A DNA stretch of 23,568 nt from Ramicandelaber brevisporus. Its lineage: Eukaryota > Kickxellomycota > Ramicandelaberales > Ramicandelaberaceae. Both the position numbers and the translations under genes were made by a program. The notes under the pieces are model-generated. The model was not told the DNA's origin, did not search any database, and saw nothing but the letters and a program-made list of their open reading frames with translations. Shown here in pieces: positions 16,325-23,568 of this stretch (position 1 is its first letter; every line of letters starts with the position of its first letter). The stretch covers positions 5,240 to 28,807 of the forward strand of contig MU602973.1 in NCBI GenBank assembly GCA_025201865.1, read 5' to 3'.

Positions 16325-17194
16325 ATGACGCTGTCAGCAGGCGAGCTCGAAGCGGTGGCCAAGGAGCTTGAATGGTACGCCAGCACGCAGCTGCCACGCC
16401 AGGCCAACTCCATCTACTCGCATCTTGATCGTGCACTCGCTGTGGTTGCCGATGACCGCCTTGGCGCTACCCTCGCGTTGACCACGCCCCACAGCTCGAC
16501 TTGCTCGCTCAAAGGGCTTGCCACCATCGACGGACCGCGCATTACACGCTGCGAGCTCACAGTCAGTCTTCCAAACCACGAGACTGGCAAGCGCGGCCGA
16601 CCAGCAACGTTTAAACTCGTCAGCAACACATTCCTGCCGCTACCACAAATAACAGACGCGCTGCTGATGTGTCGACGGGCATTGGAAGCAACACATCGTG
16701 CTCAAGAAGGCGAGCATCTCATTGGCGATGGTACTATTGACCACTCTTCCAGCGTGTCTGTATCTGCAGCATGCGAGGATTTGATGAGAACCATGCGCAT
16801 AATCGAGTCTGATCTTTTGGCAGCAAAAACGCGGCTGGAGCCATCGGCGGCTCAAACCACGGCAGCGGCCATTTGCCATCCAGCATCGTTTGAGCCGCCG
16901 CTGCCGGATGATTTGCTTATTGAGGTTACAGTGCGCGGATCCGCAGTCAGAGTGGGAGTTCACGCGCTTGATTTGGATTATGATCCGCAAGCTTCGAACG
17001 TGGGGCACGAAAACACAGGTGCTGCAATCATTACGACAAGCAGAGGTGAGCAAGCAGCGATATGCGATACGGCCGTCATCGATGCAGTGGTACCCGCACT
17101 CGCCGACATTGTGAAGGAACTCACAGGCGCATTGAATGTCTGCAGGATGGCTTTGGCCAACTTGACCGCGCTTCGGATGCCGCTTACTGTGTAA
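16325..17194 (+). CDS. Rogdi/Rav2-like protein (V-ATPase assembly)
   Basis: This 289-residue protein follows the Rogdi family layout. It has an N-terminal helix ELEAVAKELEWYASTQLP; strand TLALTTPHSS then LKGLATIDGPRITRCELTVSLP (62-83), matching the 'KG...I......L.LP' core; FLPLPQITDALLMCRRAL (103-120); a helix AACEDLMRTMRIIESDLLAAKTRL; FEPPLPDDLLIEVTVRGSAVRVGVHAL (189-215), the family's 'F.P.LP.DL' motif; and a final amphipathic helix from VIDAVVPALADIVKELTG. Length is close to human ROGDI (287). Rogdi-type proteins act with Rabconnectin/Rav1 in reassembling the V-ATPase on the vacuole. The ATG at 16325 is the first in frame; the frame upstream is non-conserved. Confidence 0.8.
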   Translation: MTLSAGELEAVAKELEWYASTQLPRQANSIYSHLDRALAVVADDRLGATLALTTPHSSTCSLKGLATIDGPRITRCELTVSLPNHETGKRGRPATFKLVSNTFLPLPQITDALLMCRRALEATHRAQEGEHLIGDGTIDHSSSVSVSAACEDLMRTMRIIESDLLAAKTRLEPSAAQTTAAAICHPASFEPPLPDDLLIEVTVRGSAVRVGVHALDLDYDPQASNVGHENTGAAIITTSRGEQAAICDTAVIDAVVPALADIVKELTGALNVCRMALANLTALRMPLTV

Positions 17195-17493
17195 ATTAAA
17201 TGAATACAAAGCACTACCGGAAAGAATACTCACGAGTGGGGAGGAGGACTTTAAGTTCGATCAAATGTAGATGTGGTTACGACATGACGAGCTGAAGGTC
17301 AATTGGATAGATGCGACATTGCGCACAAGCACTGCGGAGTATGCTGAACACCGTGCTGAGGAGTCGGAGCAAGCCTCAAATGTTCCATTGGAGCATTGCT
17401 TCACTCACTCTCACTCTCCATTTGGTTCCTCATTATTTATCTCGTTCTTTTATTGTTTTTTTCTATCACCGTCAAGAGCCTGCTTCGTTTGAG
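17195..17493. other. intergenic spacer before I78-type gene
   Basis: 299 bp with CTCACTCTCACTCTCC repeats (about 17402-17420) and T-rich sequence before the start at 17494. Upstream in-frame ATGs encode no recognisable domain. Confidence 0.45.
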
Positions 17494-17763
17494 ATGAGCC
17501 ACTCCTCGCATGAGTCGATCGTCGAAATGCGCAAGCGCATCGTCGGCCACTACTACGCAGAGTCTGCCGGCGACGTTAAGCGCCTCCAAAAAGTCGCACA
17601 GGCAGCTTCCTCGCGGTCAGTTTTTACTCAGGCTGATTTGAAGCACAGTGGCTTTGTTAGAGTTCTTCACCCAGGCGACCCGGTTACTCATGACCTGCGT
17701 AAAGGCCGATTGAACCTATTCATAGACAGCGACAGCATCATCACCTATGCCTCATTGGGATAA
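17494..17763 (+). CDS. I78-type peptidase inhibitor-like protein, cytosolic
   Basis: This is an 89-residue protein. The second half, FVRVLHPGDPVTHDLRKGRL then NLFIDSDSIITYASLG, matches the I78 inhibitor signature 'VR...PG..VT.DYR..RLN...D..G.I......G'. The first half is a charged helix. Known secreted I78 inhibitors end in CG and have a second Cys joined to it; this protein has no cysteine at all and no signal peptide, which suits a cytosolic protein. It may restrain an intracellular serine protease, but the target is unknown. The longer upstream frame from 17311 lacks conservation, so the ATG at 17494 is used. It converges on ATG13 with 102 bp between stops. Confidence 0.7.
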   Translation: MSHSSHESIVEMRKRIVGHYYAESAGDVKRLQKVAQAASSRSVFTQADLKHSGFVRVLHPGDPVTHDLRKGRLNLFIDSDSIITYASLG

Positions 17764-17865
17764 ACCAAACGTTGATAGCCTTTGTATCTTACTTAATTGC
17801 GAGTCTGTTTTTACTTTGTGTTTTGTGCTTCGTTATCGAACGAATAAGTGTTAAAAGGAATAGGG

Positions 17866-20800
17866 TTAGCTAGAAGGGGAAGGTTTGTTAGAAGAGCCAG
17901 ATGATACGCTGCGTCGCGCACCTTGATTATCAGAACCAAGAACGCTGTGCAAAAGACGCAGGGCAGACGAGCTCCGTGTAACAGTTCCGGTGACATTGCC
18001 ATTGGCGGTGACGACTGAAGTTGCCGCAGCTGTTGATCCGGACTGCAGAGCCGATTGCAGAGACCGCCCGGCTGTTGTTGCTGATGGCGCTGCAGATGTT
18101 GTGGCTACTGCTGTTACAGTCGCCGGGGCTACAATTGGGCTCAGATGAGAAGAGGATGAAGCCAGAGCGGGGCCAATATAGTGCTGTTGGATGGTTTGTC
18201 GGATTTTCTGAGCAAGAGGGGATATTGGAACAGGTCGCGGCCCAATATGTGACATGGTTGATGTCAATGTAGACGGGAAGACATCCAAGCCCGGGTGAAG
18301 GCCAAGATAGGGCGAAGAGATGGATGAGGTTGTGGTGACTGCAGGGAGTGAACCTGGGTAAAATGGAGGATTAAACGTTGTTCGCGTTGAAGGTAGCTGG
18401 TGGGATGGAGAAATGGGTATCGACTCTACTGAAGATTGTTGCTGCGAAGCTGGTAGTGATTCTGCTGCCACGGTGGTTGAGTTGCTTTCGTTGAGCACTT
18501 GGGATAGAGTTGAAGTAGATGTCAATGTGGATGATGCAGCTGGAGTCTCTTCGGGGATTGGCTCATTAATAATATCAAGGGAAAGAGCAGACATTGTGTG
18601 GCTTTGTCGCTCATTTGAAGAGACTTTGTCTGTAGCTGCTGTATCTGTAGCTGTATCTGTAGCTGTAGCTGTATTAGTAGCTGCATTTGTTACTGAAGTG
18701 TCAATTGCAGCATCGGCAGATACAGTTCCAGTTGCAGTATTTGGCTGAACCATGGGTGATTTAACTTTAAATCCATACTGAACTCGAGCAAACCGTCTAT
18801 TGCCACGAACGCCATCTGGCAGTGAACTCTGGCGATCGTTCGAATACGACGATGGATACTGTCGAGGCAGTGGTCCTGCACTAGTGACCGTAGTTGTATT
18901 CGCACCATCATGCATATCACTGCTGTCAGAATCTGAGTCGAATACGGCAGCAGTGGCCGCAACTCGCATTGGCTTCATAACAGGCATCTGTGTAACTGGA
19001 GATGGTTCACGAGGAGATTCGGCTGGCGTTGGTATCTTGTCATCGATAGATGCTTCTGCCACTGCTGCCACTACTGGTGCTGTCGATGTCGATATCATCG
19101 CTGTCGTCATCGTCTTTGCATCGGATACTGTTTCGGCCGTCTGCTCAATCTCACTAGTAGAAGTGAGTTGCTCTTCCACTGGCTGGAGTGACTCTGGATT
19201 AACTATACTATCAATAGCCAATTCAACAGTCGTAGCATCAACTGGTGTAGCGGTGACTTCGGGTGACACAGTAGAGGCGCTTTCAATTGATTCAACTGGG
19301 TGAATGTCTGCGGTGGCTATTTCACCACGCTCAGACTCTGTGGGCTCATCAGGCTCAATAGAGTGAGCCAATCTTGATGGCTGTCTGACTCTACTGGTTG
19401 ATCTTGATCGAATGTGTCTACGCGAACTTGGTCCAAACCCGCCACTGCTACTGCCACTGCCACTGCCACTGCCACTACCCAGTGATCCAGATCGCGTATC
19501 AACGTGACGGGAACGAAGTGGATCATGCTGAATGGGCTGGACTTGGACTGATTGCCCAGTGGCAGCCAACATGTCACCAAATCTGGCAGTGAGTTGAGCT
19601 GTCGATATTGTTGATATTTCAAATTCATTCTCTAATGGTTGAGCTGTGCCGACATCTGGTCTTACATTGGGCAAATCCAAAGAGATTGCTGTTGCTGCTG
19701 CTGATGTTGAAGTTGATGCTGATGCTGATGATGAGGACGGGGATGATGATGATCCTGTAGTAGTATTTGTAGTAGTAGTGGCTGGAGGTGTCTCAGCACG
19801 ACTTCCAGATGAATGGCGTCGATCTGCTTTAGTCTCCAGAGTTGGATGCATATCGATTAATTTCAACAAATCAGACACTTCTGCAATGTCTTGAGCAATG
19901 TCGGTGGTGGCTTGTGCTGTTGATTTCATTGCTGTTGGCTTTGCATTCGAGATATCCTTGATGCTGGATACTGCAGCTGCTGTGGAAGCTGACATCAATG
20001 GACTTGGTGGCACATCTTGATGGGTTGTGGCTGTGGCTGTGGCTGCGGCTGCGGCTGCAGCAACAAGAGGTGAACCGAATACAAAGGCTGGATTACTGAT
20101 TGCTGATTCCGGTGCAGTTACGACAGGCGATTCTACAATATTACCATTATCTGCCGAATGATCATGGTCAGATGAAGCAGTCTCAACAGTGAGAGAAGAA
20201 GCACGACGTGCATGTCTGCGAGCATGCAAAATAGATTCAATCATTCCACTGCCTGAACTAGCAGAAACTGCTCTGGGGTCGGCGGAGGCAGATGGCTGCG
20301 CCAGCCTCAATCCTTGATTAATTGCGCCAAAATGCATGTATTGGTCTCCAATAGGGCTACTTCCGCCAACAATGCTCAATGGAGCAACCGCTTCACCTGC
20401 ACTGTTTGCACCAATAAGAGTGTTTGAGCGGGCTCGAGAATGGGTGTTTCCGGCCAAAAGTGGACTTCGGAGGCCGCCAGATGATGGCCGGCCAGCAGTG
20501 GCTATGGATGTGCCCGTGGTTGTTGATGATGATGGTGGTGGTGGTGCAGATGGAGGTGTATTTTGCGAGCCAACGAGTAAACCAACTGGTGGAGAGTATC
20601 CAAATGAGCTTCCAAATGATGAACTTGCCATTGCGGCTGACGATGTTGATAATGCTGCTCGCAGTCCACTGCTGTGTTCCATTGACCGCTGAACCAGTCG
20701 AATTGGCACAACACCTGGACGAGATCCAATGGTCGACGGTGGAATGGTGTTCACTGTAACTGGCGCTGTGCGCGTGGACGACGACAACGACAACGACTGG

Positions 20801-22860
20801 CCCTCGGCAGACGGATTGCTGTAGCGCTGAACAGGTGGCAACTCCGTAGGCTGCATAGATACTGACTGATTAGTATCAGGCTGTGTGGACTCGGCTGTGT
20901 TGGCTGGTAGGCGGGGAGTTGTAAAGAATTCTTCTTCAATGTCGTCAAATGGCGATGAGCCAGTTATTGGTTCGCCAGTGCCTGATCGAATGAATGGACG
21001 CTGGCTGGTGGTATGCACAGACACTCCAGTGCTAGCCAGAGGAGTATCTCTGTCGCAAACTATAAATGAGAATGGAGAGCTGCGGTAGAGCACATCGAGT
21101 GCAAATGAGCCCAATGGAGTCACAATTGGCGGGAAGTGCGCACGTTGAACACCTGCAAATGCGCCATTGATCCCTTCATTCTCTTCGTTGATTTCGCTGG
21201 CTGTCGACTGTTGACAAAGAAGTGGCTCAACCAAGTGGAGCTCACGTATATCATCGCTCAGTGATATTTGCTCATCATCGCCACCCAATGTACTGTGACG
21301 CTGATCATAAGCTACGTGTGCAAAATCATCAGTTGTAATGCGATAGTCGATTCGAAGCAATCGCTGTCCTTCATGAGACACTGTAGGTAAAGTGTGATTC
21401 CCAACTGATATTGTGCTTCCAAATCGAGTCTGATGCTGGTACTGATGCTGAGAATGAGACTGAGACTGAGACTGGGACTGCTGAGATGGAGACAATGAGC
21501 GTCTGCTGGTGCTACTGCTGGTTGTTGTGCAGCTTCGTCCAACAGAAGGTGACCGATCGCGCCTGTGGGATGATGAGTTTGATGGAACGCTATTAATGAT
21601 AAATGGAATGTGGCCCATATGTATCGATCGACAAATATTGTATGCAGGTAACAAGCGAGTATAAAGTGACAGCGATCTAAATAACAGCAGAGACTGTTTG
21701 TACACTAATGAAGTCTCAGGTGGAGGATGAGGCAGTGGATAGTGTAATCTAAGTCTCCATGATTCCAACACAATTCGTAGCAGTCGAGGCGGTTGCTGAG
21801 CATTATTGTCTGTCTGTGGCTTATGTAAATTGCTTTGATGGCTGATATGGCTTGTTTGACTCATCAGACTCGCATCTCTTGGTCTAACTGGCTGTGTTGA
21901 TACTGAGGTTGGTTGAATACTATGTCCACCTGGTGTGCGACTATTGCTGCGACTTCGGTTGTTGCTGCTGCTGCTTCGACTACGACTGCGACTGCGACTG
22001 CGACTTCTACTATGACTATTGCCTCTGCTCGATCTGGATACATTTGAAGGAACTCTTCCAAACTGCGCATCATCCCCACTACTGCTGTCGTTGCTACTAT
22101 TACCAATTTCAACATCGATGTTATCATCATCTTCAATATCATTCAGCTCAGCAATATCATCATCAGTGTCATTATGGTCAACTATGTCTACATCACTATC
22201 ATCTCCATTTTGATCCCGATTTCTAAAGTGTTGATTATTCCACCGACGTCCAGAATGTCTCGGATGATCGTTCAGACTAAGCTCAATCCGCTGTGCTTCT
22301 CCAGTCTGATTGTTAACAATGTATAGCAGATGTTTGTCTGTATCCAGCTGCGATACATCCAACATAATTTCCATTGTCATTGGAGGAGGTTCTACAGATA
22401 GCATACTGGCTGTTCTCCAGTGCTCTGTACGATGTCTAACTGCCTCATTATCAACCAGATTAAGTCCAAACCAGCTATTTATACGACTGCTACTGCCACC
22501 GCTACCTTGCCGACCACCACTGCTGCTGCCACCAGTGCTTGCTGTTGTGACTATGGAGGGCAACTGAGTGGACGAGCTCACACTGTTGATATCATTCACT
22601 GCAGATGATGCTGCTGCAGATGATGATGATAATCGAGACTGGATGATGACTTGAGCAGTCTTGTTGTAAAACTGCTGTACCAATCTCTGTATGTTTGACA
22701 ATCGCGCTGCATCTGAACTGGTTCGTCTTGTGCTCGAAGTAGATGCTGTTGCGTTCATCACTGGCGATGAAGCGAACGAAGCACCTCCTCCGGCCGCTGC
22801 TATTCGAGTATGAGGTGAAGCTGACCGCTGCCTACCACTCGTCGAACTACTGAGTCGCAT
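17866..22860 (-). CDS. ATG13: autophagy protein Atg13, unusually large
   Basis: From the ATG at 22860 the protein has 1664 residues; yeast Atg13 has 738. The N-terminal HORMA domain is recognisable in pieces: the first helix LSNIQRLVQQFYNKTAQVII (54-73), WFGLNL (130-135), EPPPMTMEIMLDVSQL, then LRIVLESWRLRLHYP (361-375) and VYKQSLLLFRSLSLYTRLLP (386-405), and later LLRIDYRI and FPPIVTPLGSFALDVLYRSS (576-595). Two inserts split it: about 199-357 (acidic Asp-rich stretch followed by an Arg-Ser repeat) and 417-499 (Ser/Gln-rich). The remaining about 1050 residues are disordered Ser/Thr/Ala-rich sequence, the expected site of Atg1/Atg17 contacts and TOR-dependent phosphorylation. Atg13 is the regulatory subunit of the Atg1 kinase complex that starts autophagosomes. 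The frame continues to an ATG at 23019, but those 53 residues look non-conserved. Confidence 0.85.
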   Translation of the reverse strand: MRLSSSTSGRQRSASPHTRIAAAGGGASFASSPVMNATASTSSTRRTSSDAARLSNIQRLVQQFYNKTAQVIIQSRLSSSSAAASSAVNDINSVSSSTQLPSIVTTASTGGSSSGGRQGSGGSSSRINSWFGLNLVDNEAVRHRTEHWRTASMLSVEPPPMTMEIMLDVSQLDTDKHLLYIVNNQTGEAQRIELSLNDHPRHSGRRWNNQHFRNRDQNGDDSDVDIVDHNDTDDDIAELNDIEDDDNIDVEIGNSSNDSSSGDDAQFGRVPSNVSRSSRGNSHSRSRSRSRSRSRSSSSNNRSRSNSRTPGGHSIQPTSVSTQPVRPRDASLMSQTSHISHQSNLHKPQTDNNAQQPPRLLRIVLESWRLRLHYPLPHPPPETSLVYKQSLLLFRSLSLYTRLLPAYNICRSIHMGHIPFIINSVPSNSSSHRRDRSPSVGRSCTTTSSSTSRRSLSPSQQSQSQSQSHSQHQYQHQTRFGSTISVGNHTLPTVSHEGQRLLRIDYRITTDDFAHVAYDQRHSTLGGDDEQISLSDDIRELHLVEPLLCQQSTASEINEENEGINGAFAGVQRAHFPPIVTPLGSFALDVLYRSSPFSFIVCDRDTPLASTGVSVHTTSQRPFIRSGTGEPITGSSPFDDIEEEFFTTPRLPANTAESTQPDTNQSVSMQPTELPPVQRYSNPSAEGQSLSLSSSTRTAPVTVNTIPPSTIGSRPGVVPIRLVQRSMEHSSGLRAALSTSSAAMASSSFGSSFGYSPPVGLLVGSQNTPPSAPPPPSSSTTTGTSIATAGRPSSGGLRSPLLAGNTHSRARSNTLIGANSAGEAVAPLSIVGGSSPIGDQYMHFGAINQGLRLAQPSASADPRAVSASSGSGMIESILHARRHARRASSLTVETASSDHDHSADNGNIVESPVVTAPESAISNPAFVFGSPLVAAAAAAATATATTHQDVPPSPLMSASTAAAVSSIKDISNAKPTAMKSTAQATTDIAQDIAEVSDLLKLIDMHPTLETKADRRHSSGSRAETPPATTTTNTTTGSSSSPSSSSASASTSTSAAATAISLDLPNVRPDVGTAQPLENEFEISTISTAQLTARFGDMLAATGQSVQVQPIQHDPLRSRHVDTRSGSLGSGSGSGSGSSSGGFGPSSRRHIRSRSTSRVRQPSRLAHSIEPDEPTESERGEIATADIHPVESIESASTVSPEVTATPVDATTVELAIDSIVNPESLQPVEEQLTSTSEIEQTAETVSDAKTMTTAMISTSTAPVVAAVAEASIDDKIPTPAESPREPSPVTQMPVMKPMRVAATAAVFDSDSDSSDMHDGANTTTVTSAGPLPRQYPSSYSNDRQSSLPDGVRGNRRFARVQYGFKVKSPMVQPNTATGTVSADAAIDTSVTNAATNTATATDTATDTAATDKVSSNERQSHTMSALSLDIINEPIPEETPAASSTLTSTSTLSQVLNESNSTTVAAESLPASQQQSSVESIPISPSHQLPSTRTTFNPPFYPGSLPAVTTTSSISSPYLGLHPGLDVFPSTLTSTMSHIGPRPVPISPLAQKIRQTIQQHYIGPALASSSSHLSPIVAPATVTAVATTSAAPSATTAGRSLQSALQSGSTAAATSVVTANGNVTGTVTRSSSALRLLHSVLGSDNQGARRSVSSGSSNKPSPSS
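21940..22016 (-). repeat. RS-dipeptide coding repeat in ATG13
   Basis: (CGNAGT)n-type hexamers on the minus strand encode an alternating Arg-Ser run inside the first HORMA insert of Atg13, at about residues 282-307 counted from the 22860 start. Confidence 0.8.
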
Positions 22861-22861
22861 A

Positions 22862-23010
22862 CTAAAAAGCTGAGGCAGGTAGCGAAAGTAGATGTTTGTT
22901 CTGTGGAATACAGCAAACGACGGTGAAATCGAACAGGGGTAGTGAACTGACAACTTGAAGACGCCATCTGAGCAGCTTCGGCGCGTCATACATTCAGACA
23001 ATCGTCTTAC
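22862..23010 (-). other. possible 5' UTR intron of ATG13
   Basis: On the minus strand, GTAAGA at 23010-23005 and a pyrimidine-rich CTTTTTAG ending at 22862 would form a 149-nt intron whose acceptor lies one base before the preferred ATG (22860). Splicing it does not extend the coding frame, which would explain why the upstream frame looks non-conserved. The evidence is only the splice-site match. Confidence 0.25.
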
Positions 23011-23019
23011 ATGCAACAT

Positions 23020-23406
23020 TCATCTCCGAGGTGACGCATACTCAGTCACCAAGTTATCTTCTCACTGAGTGAATGTGCAGAGTAAAGTACACGGGCAATG
23101 GCAACAACATTAGAGTGGCACTGCTATTGATAAATTAAGACGGCACCTGAGGAAATCAGTAATACTTATGATGCTATATTGAAACAAAGCAATCAGACGG
23201 CGAGCGAGAGCGACAGGGAGCGAGGGAGATGAACGAGCGAATGAATGAATGAATGAATGAATGAGTAAAATTATGAAAGAATACAAGAAAAGAGAGAGAG
23301 ACACAGATGAAAGGCTTTATGGGAGGTGTGGTTGGGCGAGTTTAGCTTGGCTTGGCTTGGACTGGCGTAGCGCGGCTTAGCGTAGCTTAGAGTCGCTTAG
23401 AGCCGC
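23020..23406. other. intergenic region: ATG13 promoter and CBS gene 3' side
   Basis: 387 bp containing purine-rich GAGCGAGAG sequence (23200-23225), a (GAAT)n run at 23238-23264, GAGAGAGAG near 23290 and a decayed GCTTAG/GCTTGG array at about 23340-23405. No gene was seen. Confidence 0.5.
23238..23264. repeat. (GAAT)n tetranucleotide repeat
   Basis: Six or more perfect GAAT/ATGA units in a row upstream of ATG13. Confidence 0.8.
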
Positions 23407-23412
23407 TTAGCT
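23340..23412. repeat. decayed GCTTAG/GCTTGG hexamer array
   Basis: Around ten imperfect copies of a GCTTRG/GCGTAG hexamer overlap the stop codon of the CBS-domain gene. Several copies contain TTAG, which on the gene strand reads CTAA. Confidence 0.6.
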
Positions 23413-23568
23413 GGAAAGCTGCTGCTGCTGGACAATCTGGCGCAGGACATCGGTCTGCGTGACGACGCCAATGGGACGCTTGCCGGCATCGGTGACCCAC
23501 ACGCGGTGCACCTTCTGCTCGTACAGCAGCGTGAACACGTGGTGCAGGTGGTCCTCCTTGCGGCAGAC
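23407..23568 (-). CDS. C-terminal end of a CBS-domain protein (Snf4/AMPK-gamma-like)
   Basis: Only the last 53 residues are inside the window; the gene continues beyond 23568. They form most of one CBS motif: VCRKEDHLHHVFTLLYEQKV, HRVWVTDAGKRPIGVVTQTD, VLRQIV, then a short Gln/Ser tail. The 'HRVWVVD..G..IGVVT..DVL' pattern and its place at the very C-terminus fit the fourth CBS repeat of Snf4/AMPK-gamma, which senses adenine nucleotides. Other fungal CBS proteins such as Sds23 are possible. Confidence 0.75.
   Translation of the reverse strand, partial: VCRKEDHLHHVFTLLYEQKVHRVWVTDAGKRPIGVVTQTDVLRQIVQQQQLSS

Noticed and set aside
16640-17233. 197-residue minus-strand frame across the Rogdi gene
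   Set aside because: The plus strand has clear Rogdi family motifs; the reverse frame has none.
18800-19303. Plus-strand frame of 167 residues opposite ATG13
   Set aside because: Reverse shadow of the Ser/Thr/Ala-rich Atg13 tail; Val/Ser/Ala composition follows directly from it.
23110-23304. 64-residue hydrophobic minus-strand frame
   Set aside because: Encoded by the (GAAT)n and GAGAG repeats; repeat-derived Ile/His/Ser/Phe pattern.
23340-23412. Telomere-like repeat
   Set aside because: Units are GCTTAG/GCTTGG variants, irregular and interrupted, not the TTAGGG of fungal telomeres, and the region sits between ordinary genes.

Overview
The window looks like compact chromosomal DNA from a fungus. 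Fungus-specific proteins are present (a DASH/DAM1 subunit Dad2, a full Atg13), alongside mitochondrial MPP-alpha, Rogdi/RAVE and GPI-type secreted proteins. Nearly all genes are single open exons, many padded with Gln, Ser, Ala or Thr runs encoded by simple triplet repeats. Long (TG)n, (CA)n and pyrimidine tracts lie in the leaders. An early-diverging lineage with few introns (for example Zoopagomycota/Kickxellomycotina) would fit, but that is a guess from style, not a phylogenetic result.

Layout: 1-111 is the 3' end of an unidentified + strand gene. 304-1011 (-) is an SH3BGR/glutaredoxin-fold protein with a poly-Glu run, divergent from DAD2 (1240-1980, +). 2079-2735 (-) is a four-helix MARVEL-like membrane protein. 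3174-3392 (-) is a 72-residue secreted six-cysteine peptide. 3926-5659 (-) is MPP-alpha, sharing a divergent promoter with 6123-9422 (+), a kinesin-derived protein whose ATPase motifs have decayed. 9697-10776 (+) is a secreted cupredoxin-domain protein. 11658-14764 (+) is a large bHLH transcription factor whose DNA-binding exon is tandemly duplicated out of frame. 15489-16172 (+) is a second, GPI-type cupredoxin with a different codon style. 16325-17194 (+) is a Rogdi/Rav2-like V-ATPase assembly factor. 17494-17763 (+) is a cysteine-free I78-type peptidase inhibitor. 17866-22860 (-) is a very large Atg13. 23407-23568 (-) is the C-terminal end of a CBS-domain (Snf4/AMPK-gamma-like) protein running off the window.

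This is ordinary housekeeping neighbourhood, not an operon or island. Some neighbours touch related cell biology (Dad2 and a kinesin relative; Rogdi and Atg13 in vacuole function; Atg13 and an AMPK-gamma-like protein in nutrient signalling), but nothing in the sequence shows co-regulation beyond two divergent promoters.

The most interesting observations are: (1) the ~320 bp tandem duplication in the bHLH gene, which either created an AG|GT-bounded intron, encodes two DNA-binding basic regions across an A7 tract, or breaks the gene; (2) the catalytically dead 'pseudokinesin'; (3) the mirror-symmetric 3-6-9-6-3 cysteine spacing of the small secreted peptide; and (4) an Atg13 whose HORMA domain is interrupted by an acidic plus RS-repeat insert.
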